The position numbers and the translations under genes were made by a program. Under the pieces are notes generated by a model that saw nothing but the letters and a program-made list of their open reading frames with translations, did no database searches and was not told the origin of the DNA. Shown piece by piece: positions 19,238 to 27,543 of a stretch of DNA of 64,000 bases. Where the stretch lies: NCBI RefSeq assembly GCF_003096595.1, contig NZ_QEKO01000001.1, forward strand, positions 558,001 to 622,000, in the 5' to 3' direction. Within the stretch, counting starts at the first letter, position 1, and each line of letters starts with the position of its first letter. The DNA comes from Pusillimonas noertemannii. Its GTDB lineage: Bacteria; Pseudomonadota; Gammaproteobacteria; Burkholderiales; Burkholderiaceae_B.

Positions 19238-19906
19238 TCAGCCGGCCTTGAACAGCGCGCTGCAGCGCGCGGCCGCCGCCTGGATGTCGGGCGCTTCGAA
19301 CAGGCCGCTGATGATGGCCAGGCTGTCCGCACCCGCCTCGATTACCGGCCCTGCATTGTCGGCGGTGATGCCCCCGATGGCCACCACGGCCGCGCGCGGC
19401 GCATCGGGCGCGCCGGACTGCATGGCCAGCTTGCGCCCTTCACGGATGTGATCGAAGGTGGCATGCACCGCATCGGGCTTGACCTGCGATGAATACACCG
19501 CGCCAAAGGCGACATAGTCGACGTCGTCTTGCAGGGCCTGCGCGGCGAGCCCGGGCTGGTTGTAGCACGAGGCGCCCAGTATGCGCGCCGGGCCCAGGGC
19601 CTGGCGAGCGACATCCAGTGGGCCGTCGTCGCGTCCCAGATGCACGCCGTCGGCGTCCAGACGCAGGGCGGTTTCCACGCTGTCGTTCACGATGAAGACG
19701 ACGCCCAGCGAGCGGCAAAGGTCGCGCAGGCTGGCGGCCTGGGCAAGCCGGGCTGCCTCGTCGCCCGATTTGCGCCGCCACTGCAATGCGGTCATTCCGC
19801 CTTTTGCGGCCTGTTCAACCGCCTGCAGCAGGCGGCCGGTGTCTTGCCAGTCGGGCGTTATGCCGTACAGGCCGCGAGGAAAGCGTGTGGCGCGGGGCTT
19901 ACTCAT
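19238..19906 (-). CDS. thiE: Thiamine-phosphate synthase
   Basis: A 222-residue TIM-barrel enzyme that joins HMP-PP and thiazole phosphate. Motifs: LQWRRK at the pyrophosphate site, VNDSVETALRLDADGVHLGRDD, GASCYN and AIGGITADNA. The start is the ATG at 19906 (MSKPRATRF), which overlaps the end of thiD by 8 bp, so the two are coupled. A longer upstream frame is a shadow of thiD. Confidence 0.95.
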   Translation of the reverse strand: MSKPRATRFPRGLYGITPDWQDTGRLLQAVEQAAKGGMTALQWRRKSGDEAARLAQAASLRDLCRSLGVVFIVNDSVETALRLDADGVHLGRDDGPLDVARQALGPARILGASCYNQPGLAAQALQDDVDYVAFGAVYSSQVKPDAVHATFDHIREGRKLAMQSGAPDAPRAAVVAIGGITADNAGPVIEAGADSLAIISGLFEAPDIQAAAARCSALFKAG

Positions 19907-20702
19907 GGATGGACCGGTCGATGATGCGGTAGCCCATGCCGGGCTGGAAGGTGGATGCGGCCAGGTGGGCGGCCTTCTTGAGCGCGTTCTCGACGGCCTG
20001 GGGCATGGGCAGCCCGCGGGCAAGCTCGAGCGTTGCCGCGCAGGCGAGCGGGCCGTCGCTGTCGCTGAGCCGCGTGCTGGGGGGCTGCCACAGCCAGTTG
20101 AAGGTGGCTTGTTCGGGCCCTTGCAGCAGGTGGGCGCCTTGTCCGGGCCGGATGGGCGTGCCGGTGGTAAGCACCCACTGGGCGCCGAACTGGCGCAGCG
20201 CCAGGGCGGGGGTGCCGTTTTCGATGGTGGGCAGCAGGCCGTCGTTGTGCCAATGGGCCAGCAGACCGTGTTCGGCCACCACCAGGTCGGCCTGCGGCAG
20301 CAGCAGCTCGAAGACGGCCGCCAGCACTTCTTCGGCGTCGCTGTCGTCGGCCGAACCGGTTTCCAAGGGTGTTCCCAACTGCAGCACGAGGGGAAGCTGG
20401 CTGTAGTCGGCCGCAATCTGCGCCAGCACGCGCACCGCGTCGGTGCTGTACAGCGGCCCGGCCTTGATGGCCTGCACATTCATGTCTTCGAGCAGGCAGC
20501 GCGCCTGGTCGTCGATGAACTCGGGCGTCATGGCGCAAATGTCTTCGATGCTGGCGGTGTCCTGGACATGCACGGCCGTGACCACGCTTAGCGCATGGCC
20601 GCCGAGCCTGGCGCAGGTGACCGCGTCGGCCGGCAGATTGCTCGACCCGCTTGGATCGAAGGGGCCGAGAAAGAGAACCAGGGTGGGATCGGGGTGTTGC
20701 AC
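19899..20702 (-). CDS. thiD: Hydroxymethylpyrimidine/phosphomethylpyrimidine kinase-like protein, divergent active site
   Basis: A 267-residue protein of the ribokinase-like fold. The start is probably the GTG at 20702 (VQHPDPTLVLFLGPFDPSGS). An ATG further upstream would add 55 residues that run into the promoter region of the next gene. The N-terminal DPSGS, ALSVVTAVHVQDT and KAGPLYSTDAV resemble ThiD. The usual GTGC anion-hole/catalytic motif near the C-terminus reads SDSDGPLACAATLELARG instead, so the Cys and glycines are shifted. Position before thiE supports a thiamine role, but the altered site makes activity less certain. Confidence 0.8.
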   Translation of the reverse strand: MQHPDPTLVLFLGPFDPSGSSNLPADAVTCARLGGHALSVVTAVHVQDTASIEDICAMTPEFIDDQARCLLEDMNVQAIKAGPLYSTDAVRVLAQIAADYSQLPLVLQLGTPLETGSADDSDAEEVLAAVFELLLPQADLVVAEHGLLAHWHNDGLLPTIENGTPALALRQFGAQWVLTTGTPIRPGQGAHLLQGPEQATFNWLWQPPSTRLSDSDGPLACAATLELARGLPMPQAVENALKKAAHLAASTFQPGMGYRIIDRSIHE

Positions 20703-20865
20703 GGACTTGGAGCGGTTTTGGGGAATTGTTAGGAAACTTTGGCCTGGATCAAAGTGGAAAGCTATTGCGTTTAGTAAGATTGACCCCATTCTAATGGAAG
20801 CGCTGACGATGCGGTCGAGAATTTCGCTGCTTCCAGGCCTCCAATTTTTTCTGAGAGTAACGAAC

Positions 20866-21030
20866 ATGCGTACCTGGATGTGCCTTATATGTGGTTGGAT
20901 CTACGACGAAGAAGCCGGCGTGCCTGAAGAAGGCATTGCTCCGGGCACACGATGGGAAGACGTGCCTCCAAACTGGGTCTGCCCCGAATGCGGCGCCCGC
21001 AAAGAAGACTTCGAGCTCGTCGAGGTGTAA
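20866..21030 (+). CDS. Rubredoxin
   Basis: A 54-residue iron protein with C6-x2-C9 (CLICG) and C39-x2-C42 (CPECG), the four ligands of a single Fe. It carries electrons in the cytoplasm; the partner is not evident here. It is divergent from thiD and 41 bp before yqgE. Confidence 0.96.
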   Translation: MRTWMCLICGWIYDEEAGVPEEGIAPGTRWEDVPPNWVCPECGARKEDFELVEV

Positions 21031-21071
21031 GCTTATTGAAACGGCGGTTTCCGCAGACAGGAGGCAATACC

Positions 21072-21662
21072 ATGTCAGCTAGCAAAGATTCAGGTACCGG
21101 ACCGATCGTCGACCTATCGCGGCAGTTCCTGCTTGCCATGCCCGGCATGGTCAGCGGCAACCTGGCCAACACCGTCATCTATGTATGCGAACACACCAAC
21201 CATGGCGCCCTGGGCCTGGTGGTGAACCGTCCCACCGACCTTACCGTGGGCAATCTGCTGCAGCGCATCGACCTCGACCTCTCGCTCGAGATCGGGCCTG
21301 TCCAGGATACCCCTGTGTTCTTCGGCGGGCCGGTCCAGACCGACCGAGGCTTCGTGCTGCACGCACCCATCGGCGAGTACAACTCCAGCATCCCCCTGGG
21401 CGAACTGGCCCTGACCACCTCGCGCGACGTGCTCCAAGAGGTCGCCGAGGGCCGCGGCCCCAAGCAATTGCTCGTCACCCTGGGTTATGCCGGCTGGGGC
21501 GCCGGGCAGCTCGAAAGCGAAATGGCCCAGAACGCCTGGCTCAACGTCACGGCGTCCAACGACATCCTCTTCAGCGTCCCGCCCGAAGAGCGCTACGAAG
21601 CGGCCCTGGGCATCCTGGGCATCAGCTCCGCCATGCTGGCGGGCGACGCGGGCCATGCCTGA
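21072..21662 (+). CDS. yqgE: YqgE/AlgH family protein
   Basis: A 196-residue UPF0301/DUF179 protein. The family block FLLAMPGMVSGNLANTVIYV and HGALGLVVNRPT are clear, as is LLVTLGYAGWGAGQLE near the C-terminus. Biochemical role unknown; it is almost always next to ruvX. ACAGGAGG before the ATG at 21072 fixes the start. It overlaps ruvX by 8 bp. Confidence 0.93.
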   Translation: MSASKDSGTGPIVDLSRQFLLAMPGMVSGNLANTVIYVCEHTNHGALGLVVNRPTDLTVGNLLQRIDLDLSLEIGPVQDTPVFFGGPVQTDRGFVLHAPIGEYNSSIPLGELALTTSRDVLQEVAEGRGPKQLLVTLGYAGWGAGQLESEMAQNAWLNVTASNDILFSVPPEERYEAALGILGISSAMLAGDAGHA

Positions 21663-22071
21663 AGAAACCCTGCTGGCTTTCGACTACGGGCTGAAAAAAA
21701 TCGGTGTTGCGGTGGGCAACACCCTTACCCGCCAGGCCAGGCCCCTTAAGATACTTTCCCCGGTTACACGTGAACAGCGCTTCGCGGCCCTTGCCGCGCT
21801 GCTGGAAGAATGGCGGCCCGATCGCGTGGTCGTCGGCCTTCCACTGGCCAGCGACGGGTCCGAGCAGTACCACTCGCTGCGCTGCCGCCGCTTTGCCAAT
21901 CAGTTGCATGGCCGCTTCGGCGTCACGGCCGAGCTCGTCGACGAGCGCGGCTCCAGCGTCGAAGCCCAGCTTGCGCTGGGCAACCACGACGCCGACGACG
22001 CCATGGCCGCGGCCATCATCCTGCAGCGATATTTCGACGCATTGCCGAAAGGTAATATCATTACGCCCTAA
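21655..22071 (+). CDS. ruvX: Holliday-junction-resolvase-like 16S rRNA-processing nuclease
   Basis: A 138-residue RNase H-like protein (YqgF). AFDYGLKKIGVAVG, VVGLPLASDGSE and VDERGSSVEAQ with the final Asp in DADDAMAAAIIL give the metal-binding acids. It is involved in 5' maturation of 16S rRNA. It is followed within about 30 bp by an acyltransferase gene. Confidence 0.94.
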   Translation: MPEETLLAFDYGLKKIGVAVGNTLTRQARPLKILSPVTREQRFAALAALLEEWRPDRVVVGLPLASDGSEQYHSLRCRRFANQLHGRFGVTAELVDERGSSVEAQLALGNHDADDAMAAAIILQRYFDALPKGNIITP

Positions 22072-22102
22072 CTACAAACACGTCGGAACAGAGAGTCCCA
22101 TC

Positions 22103-22867
22103 TTGAGTTTTCTGCTTGTCCTGCTGCGGCTGCCCTTCGTCCTGGTGTGGCTGGTATCCAGCCTTTTGTCGGTTGCCACGATCTATCCCCTGGTTTCGCC
22201 TTCGATGCGGGGCCGCATGAACCAAGGCTGGTCGAGCGCCATCGTGCGCATATGCGGCGTGCGGGTGAAGGTCATGGGCGAGCCCCGCATGCCCGGCGCG
22301 GCCCTGTGGGTGGCGAACCACGTATCCTGGATCGACATCTTCATCCTTGCGGGCATACGCAGCGTGTTCTTCGTCGCCAAAAGCGAGATCCGCTCCTGGC
22401 CGGTGGTCGGGTGGCTGGTGGCCAAGGTGGGTGCGGTGTTCCTGCAGCGCGGGCAAAGGCAGTCCATCCGCCAGGTGGGCGAAGAAATGCAGTCGCGCTT
22501 CCGGCGCGGCGAAGTCATCGGCCTGTTCGCCGAAGGCACCACCTCTTCGGGGTTCGACGTGCTGCCTTTCCATTCCAGCCTGTTCGATCCGGCCATACGC
22601 GGCCAGGTCGACATACAGCCCGTGGCCCTGCGCTTCATGCATCATGGCCGCCGCAGCGACTTCGCGGCGTTCGTCGGCGAAGAAACGCTGGTGGCCAATC
22701 TGTGGACCCTGCTGGGCGCCACCGGCGTATCGGTCGAGGTCGAGTTCCTGCCCGCGATCAGCCCAGAGCAATGCCAGGTGCTGGGCCGCAACCAGGTGGC
22801 GCGCCAGGCCGAGCAGGCTATCGGCGATGCCGTGCGGCTCGCCCCGGCTTCCCGGTCCGAAACCTAG
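22103..22867 (+). CDS. 1-acyl-sn-glycerol-3-phosphate acyltransferase (PlsC family)
   Basis: A 254-residue membrane-associated enzyme of phospholipid synthesis. An N-terminal hydrophobic segment (LSFLLVLLRLPFVLVWLVSS) precedes the HX4D motif in NHVSWIDIF and the glycerol-phosphate motif FAEGTTSSG. The start is taken as TTG at 22103, with a weak AGAGAG site; no ATG is in frame before the HX4D region apart from SMRGRMN. It is on the same strand as ruvX, convergent with apaH. Confidence 0.85.
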   Translation: MSFLLVLLRLPFVLVWLVSSLLSVATIYPLVSPSMRGRMNQGWSSAIVRICGVRVKVMGEPRMPGAALWVANHVSWIDIFILAGIRSVFFVAKSEIRSWPVVGWLVAKVGAVFLQRGQRQSIRQVGEEMQSRFRRGEVIGLFAEGTTSSGFDVLPFHSSLFDPAIRGQVDIQPVALRFMHHGRRSDFAAFVGEETLVANLWTLLGATGVSVEVEFLPAISPEQCQVLGRNQVARQAEQAIGDAVRLAPASRSET

Positions 22868-22922
22868 GCCACAAGTGGTTCCACGAACCCATAGGGCGCC
22901 ATTGCCCTGCCGCGCCCTGTAG

Positions 22923-23768
22923 TCAGCAGTCGGCGCCGGCCTGGTCGGTGCAGTCGACCTGAACCACCTTGCGATCGCCAAGCCGCACAGCCGTCAGGCT
23001 GCGGCCCCATACGCAGCCGGTGTCCAGGCATATGACGTCGGGACGCATCAGCAAGCCCAGGGTCGACCAGTGGCCGAACACGATGGTGGCTTCGTCCCGT
23101 GTGCGGCGCCCCGGGGCGTCGTACCAGGGCAGCAGTCCCGAGTCGTTCCAGTCTTGCTCGGTGGGCGCCAGCTTGTGGCGGAATTCCATGCGGCCCTGCG
23201 CATCGCACATGCGCAGACGAGTCAGCGCGTTGATGACGATGCGGCGGCGGCCTTCCTGGTCGAGATCATCGCGCCATTGAGAGGGTTCGTTGCCGTACAT
23301 GGTTTGCAGCCGCTGGCGCCAGTCGGGTGCGCGCAGGTCTTTCTGCACTTCGGCGGCCAGCTCGAGCGTGTCGGCCACGCTCCATTGGGGCAGCACGCCC
23401 GCATGGACCATCAGGTGGCCGTGCTCGTAGTGCGCCAGGGGGCAATGCCGTATCCAGTCGAGCAGTGCTTCGGCGTCGGGCGCGTTCAGGATTTCATCGA
23501 AGGTGTCGGACTTGCCCACCTTGCGCAGGCCCGCGGCGATGCCGAGCAGGTGCAGGTCGTGGTTGCCCAGCACCGAAACGGCGCGGTCGCCCAGGGCAAT
23601 GACGCTGCGCAGGGTACGCAGCGAGTCGGGGCCCCGGTTGACGAGGTCGCCCGCGAACCAGAAGCGCGGATCGTCGCCGGCGGTAATGTCGGGATGCCGC
23701 ATGAGCGTTTCCAGCGAGCGGCAGCAGCCCTGCAGGTCGCCCACCATCCAGATGTCGCGATGGCTCAT
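22923..23768 (-). CDS. apaH: Symmetrical bis(5'-nucleosyl)-tetraphosphatase
   Basis: A 281-residue metallophosphatase that splits Ap4A to 2 ADP. Metal ligands: [29 protein letters not shown] and VHAGVLPQW. It begins [11 protein letters not shown]. It overlaps lptG by four bases (ATGA), so it is translationally coupled. Confidence 0.96.
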   Translation of the reverse strand: MSHRDIWMVGDLQGCCRSLETLMRHPDITAGDDPRFWFAGDLVNRGPDSLRTLRSVIALGDRAVSVLGNHDLHLLGIAAGLRKVGKSDTFDEILNAPDAEALLDWIRHCPLAHYEHGHLMVHAGVLPQWSVADTLELAAEVQKDLRAPDWRQRLQTMYGNEPSQWRDDLDQEGRRRIVINALTRLRMCDAQGRMEFRHKLAPTEQDWNDSGLLPWYDAPGRRTRDEATIVFGHWSTLGLLMRPDVICLDTGCVWGRSLTAVRLGDRKVVQVDCTDQAGADC

Positions 23769-24949
23769 GTGGCGGCCTTTCTCCAGGGCCAGCGCGCCTG
23801 CGCCACGCGCCGCGCGTTGTGCTGGTTCTCCATCAGGATGAGGCCGCCGAAGGCCAGGACCAGAGCCGCCAGATTGGGCACCAGGGCCGTGACCCAGGGC
23901 GGCCATTTGCCCAGCATGCCTACGTTCAGCGCCAACTGGTTGATCATGAAAAAGCCCACGCCCAGCAGGATGCCGATGAAGACCTTGCCGCCGACCCCCC
24001 CCCGCCGTGTCTGCATGAAGCCGATCGGGGCGGCGATGGTGATCATGACGAACAGGGTGAAGGGATAGGCGAGCTTGCGCCACAAGGCGACGATCTGGCG
24101 TTCGGTCTGCAGGTGGTTGCTCGAGAGGTAGTCGATGTAGTCGAGCAGCACCGAGATGGACATGCGCTCGGGCGTCAGGATGCGGGCGATCAGGCGTTCA
24201 GAGGTCAGGGTGGTGGCCAGTTCGCGTTTCTCGACATGGAGCATCTTGGTCAGGGGTGTGGTGGGTGCCTTCGCATCGGCCAGCGCCATCAGCGCGTTGT
24301 CGTCGACGTGGGTCTCGGTTACATCGGTCAGCACCAGCATGCCTTGTTCGAAGTGGCCGTCTTTGGCGCGCGACAGCCGAGCCAGTTCTTGGTCTGCACG
24401 GAACTCGTAGACCGTGACGTCGCTGACGCCGCCGTTGGCCTTGAGCTCGGAGATGTTGATGATGCGGTTGCCGCCGCTGGAGCCTTCTTCCTTGAACCAG
24501 TAGCCGCTGTTCAGCCGGCCGCCGCCGGCGCGGCCCAGCAGCGACAGATTGGCTTCGCTGTACTTGATCTCGGCCGCGGGCGTTACCACTTCGGACAGGA
24601 CGAAGGCGCCGATGACCCAAGGGAAGGTGATGATCCAGAGCATGGCAAGAAGCTTGATGCCGCTGACCCCCGAAACGCGCAAGATGACCAGCTCGTTGCG
24701 CTGGGCCAGGCTGGCAAGCGCCAGGATGGCGCCGATCAGCAGGCCTATGGGCAGCAGCTCGTACAGCCGTGTCGGAAGCTGCAGCGCCTGCAGGTAGAAC
24801 AGGTTCAGCAGGGTGAACTTGGAGCCGACGTTGTCGAGGTCTTCGATAAGGGCGAAGAAGGTGAACAGGCCCACCAGCGCCAGCAGCACGACTGCACAGG
24901 AGCGATAGATTTCACGGGCTAGATAACGGCGGGCGGTACGCATGGGCAA
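23765..24949 (-). CDS. lptG: LPS export ABC transporter permease LptG
   Basis: A 394-residue inner-membrane protein with three N-terminal and three C-terminal membrane helices flanking a periplasmic beta-jellyroll (about residues 135-280). It begins [17 protein letters not shown]. The Lpt fold is clear from [30 protein letters not shown] and [20 protein letters not shown]. It works with LptF and the ATPase LptB to pull LPS from the membrane. lptF is not adjacent here. Assignment to LptG rather than LptF rests on the C-terminal part. Confidence 0.88.
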   Translation of the reverse strand: MPMRTARRYLAREIYRSCAVVLLALVGLFTFFALIEDLDNVGSKFTLLNLFYLQALQLPTRLYELLPIGLLIGAILALASLAQRNELVILRVSGVSGIKLLAMLWIITFPWVIGAFVLSEVVTPAAEIKYSEANLSLLGRAGGGRLNSGYWFKEEGSSGGNRIINISELKANGGVSDVTVYEFRADQELARLSRAKDGHFEQGMLVLTDVTETHVDDNALMALADAKAPTTPLTKMLHVEKRELATTLTSERLIARILTPERMSISVLLDYIDYLSSNHLQTERQIVALWRKLAYPFTLFVMITIAAPIGFMQTRRGGVGGKVFIGILLGVGFFMINQLALNVGMLGKWPPWVTALVPNLAALVLAFGGLILMENQHNARRVAQARWPWRKAAT

Positions 24950-25050
24950 CTACTCACGACTCATTGGGAACCCGCCATCGGACGGATCATGAAAGCTTAA
25001 CAAATGCTGGGCGCCACATCGGGCGCCTGCACGGTTGGGCGCCGCGGGGC

Positions 25051-25767
25051 TCAGGGAGCCTCGACATGGCGCATGCGGCTTTGGATGGTGGCAGTGCGCG
25101 AGCGCAGGTACGATGTGTCGCCGCGCTTGTCATAGTACGCCGGATTGGGCAGCATTGCCGCCAGCCTGGCGGCCTGGGCGCTGCTGAGCTGCGCCGCGTT
25201 GCCCCGGTAGTACTGCGCCGCGGCCGCCTCGGCGCCGAAGACATTTTCGCCCCATTGGGCCAGGTTCAGATACAGCTCCAGGATGCGCTCTTTGCTCATC
25301 ACCGCCTCGATCATATAGGTAAGCAGCAGCTCCTGGGCCTTGCGCCAGTACGAGCGGTCGCCCGACAGGAAAAGGTTCTTGGCGAGCTGCTGGGTAATGG
25401 TCGACCCGCCGCGCATGCGGTCGCCGCCTTTTTCAGCCTGGCGCATGTTGTATTCCCAGGCCTTCTTGATGGCCTCCCATTCAACACCGTCGTGGGCGAC
25501 GAAATTGGCGTCTTCAGAGGCGATGACGGCGCGCTTGAGATTCTTGCTGATGCGGTCGTAGGGCACCCATTGGTAATGAATGACGGCGTCCGGGTTTTCG
25601 CGCCGCAGCTCTGCCCGGGTCGCCTTCATGAAGGCGCTGCTGCCGGGGTCATGGAAAGTCAGCCAGACCACCATCACGAAAAGCCCGAACTGGTACAGCA
25701 GAAACGCGAACAGCGCCAGCAGCAGGGCGGCGGCCGCGACCTTGAGCTTGGATATCCGCCGCGCCAT
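25051..25767 (-). CDS. mtgA: Monofunctional biosynthetic peptidoglycan transglycosylase
   Basis: A 238-residue GT51 enzyme with one N-terminal membrane anchor (VAAAALLLALFAFLLYQFGL). Catalytic Glu motifs are seen in ASEDANFVAHDG and RGGSTITQQLAKNLFLS, with ERILELYLN and GAEAAAAQYY. It polymerises lipid II into glycan. I start at the ATG at 25767 (MARRISKLK); a longer frame overlaps aroE. It follows aroE after 4 bp. Confidence 0.95.
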   Translation of the reverse strand: MARRISKLKVAAAALLLALFAFLLYQFGLFVMVVWLTFHDPGSSAFMKATRAELRRENPDAVIHYQWVPYDRISKNLKRAVIASEDANFVAHDGVEWEAIKKAWEYNMRQAEKGGDRMRGGSTITQQLAKNLFLSGDRSYWRKAQELLLTYMIEAVMSKERILELYLNLAQWGENVFGAEAAAAQYYRGNAAQLSSAQAARLAAMLPNPAYYDKRGDTSYLRSRTATIQSRMRHVEAP

Positions 25768-25771
25768 GAGG

Positions 25772-26626
25772 TCAGTGTCCCGCCATCTGGGCACGCAATT
25801 GCGCCAGCACGGGGGCGGTGTCGGGCCGCACGCCGTTCCAGATGAAGAAGGCCTCGGCGGCTTGTTCGACCAGCATGCCCAGGCCGTCGGCCACACGGTC
25901 CGCGCCGGCGGCCTGGGCCTGCAGCAGGAAGGGCGTGGGCCGGGGGCCGTACATCATGTCGTAGGCCAGGCCGCCGGGCGCATAGGCTACGCCGGAGATG
26001 GCCGGCGCTTGGCCCGCCAGGCTGCTGGACGTGGCGTTGACGACGATGTCCCATTCCCCCTGGGCCTGATCCAGGCCGCCGGCCGATACCTTGGCGGCCA
26101 GCCCGGCCATGTGGGTGTCCAGATGAATCTTCAGGCCCTGTGCCCGCCCGGCGTTGCGGTTGACGATGCGAAGCGCTTCACAGCCTGCCTCCAGCAGGGG
26201 AAGCAGGGCACCCTTGGCCGCGCCGCCGGCGCCGATCAGCAGCACGCGCTTGCCGGCCGCGTCGACTCCCTGCCGGGCGATGTCCGCCAGCAGGCCCACG
26301 CCGTCGGTATTGCAGCCTCGCAGCCGGCCTTCATGCATCCACAGGGTGTTGACGGCGCCCGCCAGCCGCGCGCGCTCGGAGAGATTGTCGCCGCACAGGG
26401 CATGGGCCTCTTCCTTGAACGGCACGGTTACGTTCAGGCCGCGCCCGCCTTCGGCGAAGAAGCCGCTTACGCTGCGGGCGAAGGCGTCCAGGGGGCTTTC
26501 GAGCAATCCATAGTGCAGGCGGATGCCGGTCTGGCGTCCGAACTGCTCGTGGATGGCCGGCGACCGGCTGTGCTTGACCGGGTTGCCGACTACGGCGAAG
26601 CGTCGCGGAAAGGCTGAGTCGTTCAT
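25772..26626 (-). CDS. aroE: Shikimate dehydrogenase
   Basis: A 284-residue NADPH enzyme that reduces 3-dehydroshikimate. It has FAVVGNPVKHSRSPAIH at the substrate site, NVTVPFKEEA with the catalytic Lys, and LIGAGGAAKGAL for NADP. It overlaps the TonB-like gene by ATGA. aroQ of the same pathway is at 32.1 kb. Confidence 0.96.
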   Translation of the reverse strand: MNDSAFPRRFAVVGNPVKHSRSPAIHEQFGRQTGIRLHYGLLESPLDAFARSVSGFFAEGGRGLNVTVPFKEEAHALCGDNLSERARLAGAVNTLWMHEGRLRGCNTDGVGLLADIARQGVDAAGKRVLLIGAGGAAKGALLPLLEAGCEALRIVNRNAGRAQGLKIHLDTHMAGLAAKVSAGGLDQAQGEWDIVVNATSSSLAGQAPAISGVAYAPGGLAYDMMYGPRPTPFLLQAQAAGADRVADGLGMLVEQAAEAFFIWNGVRPDTAPVLAQLRAQMAGH

Positions 26627-27522
26627 GGAGATTCCGTGGACAGTCGGTTATGGGTGAAATGCCAGGTACGGGTAATGGCCAGCACGTCGGTCCGGCGGGC
26701 AATTGCATCGGGCAGCGGGGCGAAGGGCGCAGCCAGCTGCACGATGCGCTGCGCGGCCAGGTTCAGCACCGCGTGCTCGGAGGGCTGGTCGATCTCGATG
26801 CGCAGCAGGTCGCCGTTGCTCTTGATGTAGACGGTCAGCTGAAGCTTGCCGTAGACCCGGCCGCGCGCCTCGGCCGGATAGTGTTCGGTGCCCAGCAGTT
26901 CTATGCGCTGGCGCCACACCTCGACGTACTGGGCGTAGTCGGCCTCTTGGGCGGCGGGCCCCACGAAGCGCTGGCGCGGCTGGGCGTTATAGTGCTCTAT
27001 CTGTTCCTTGATGGCGCTGATGCGGGCATTGAGCACCAGGCTTTCCCGCAGCAGGGCGTCTTCTCCGGGTTCATCGGATTGCTGCAGCAGGTCGGGCCGC
27101 CTGCGCGCCTCGGGCACGGCCTGGCTGGCCTGCAGCTGGGCGTAAAGCCTTTCCTGCTCTGATTCAAGCTGCGCCTGCCGCTTGCGCAGCGCTTCCAGCA
27201 CGATCTGGTCGGGCGAATCGGCCGCCGTGCGCGGCAGGGGCGAAGAGGCGATTTTTTGCCCGCCATCGCCGCCGGCGTTGATTTGCTGCTGGGCAAGCAC
27301 CTGGGGCCGGGCCGGGGCGGTTTCGGTACGGGCGTTGACCAGCGTGACTTCAAGCAGGCTGTCCGAACGCGCCGTGGCCGGCGGCGGGCCGTGCAGGCGC
27401 AGGGCGAGCAGAGCCGCATGAACGCAGATGGAAAGCACCAGCGCCAGCGGCAGATAGCCGCCCCGCGCATGGGGGCGCGATATCAGCATCCAGATCAGAA
27501 GGGGGCCGGTCGCGGTTTTCAT
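26623..27522 (-). CDS. TonB-like energy transducer protein
   Basis: A 299-residue envelope protein with an N-terminal membrane helix (YLPLALVLSICVHAALLAL) and a coiled-coil middle (about residues 105-175, Gln/Glu/Arg-rich). The C-terminal TonB-type domain is seen in VEVWRQRIELLGTEHYP and GKLQLTVYIKSNGDL. ExbB/ExbD genes are absent nearby, so it may be a TonB paralogue or a structural protein. It lies in a tight operon with aroE and mtgA. Confidence 0.82.
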   Translation of the reverse strand: MKTATGPLLIWMLISRPHARGGYLPLALVLSICVHAALLALRLHGPPPATARSDSLLEVTLVNARTETAPARPQVLAQQQINAGGDGGQKIASSPLPRTAADSPDQIVLEALRKRQAQLESEQERLYAQLQASQAVPEARRRPDLLQQSDEPGEDALLRESLVLNARISAIKEQIEHYNAQPRQRFVGPAAQEADYAQYVEVWRQRIELLGTEHYPAEARGRVYGKLQLTVYIKSNGDLLRIEIDQPSEHAVLNLAAQRIVQLAAPFAPLPDAIARRTDVLAITRTWHFTHNRLSTESP

Positions 27523-27543
27523 GGCGCTTCAGGCTGGTATGGT

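Noticed and set aside
20703-20867. Longer thiD start giving 55 extra residues
   Set aside because: The extra residues have no ThiD similarity and would occupy the control region of the divergent rubredoxin gene.
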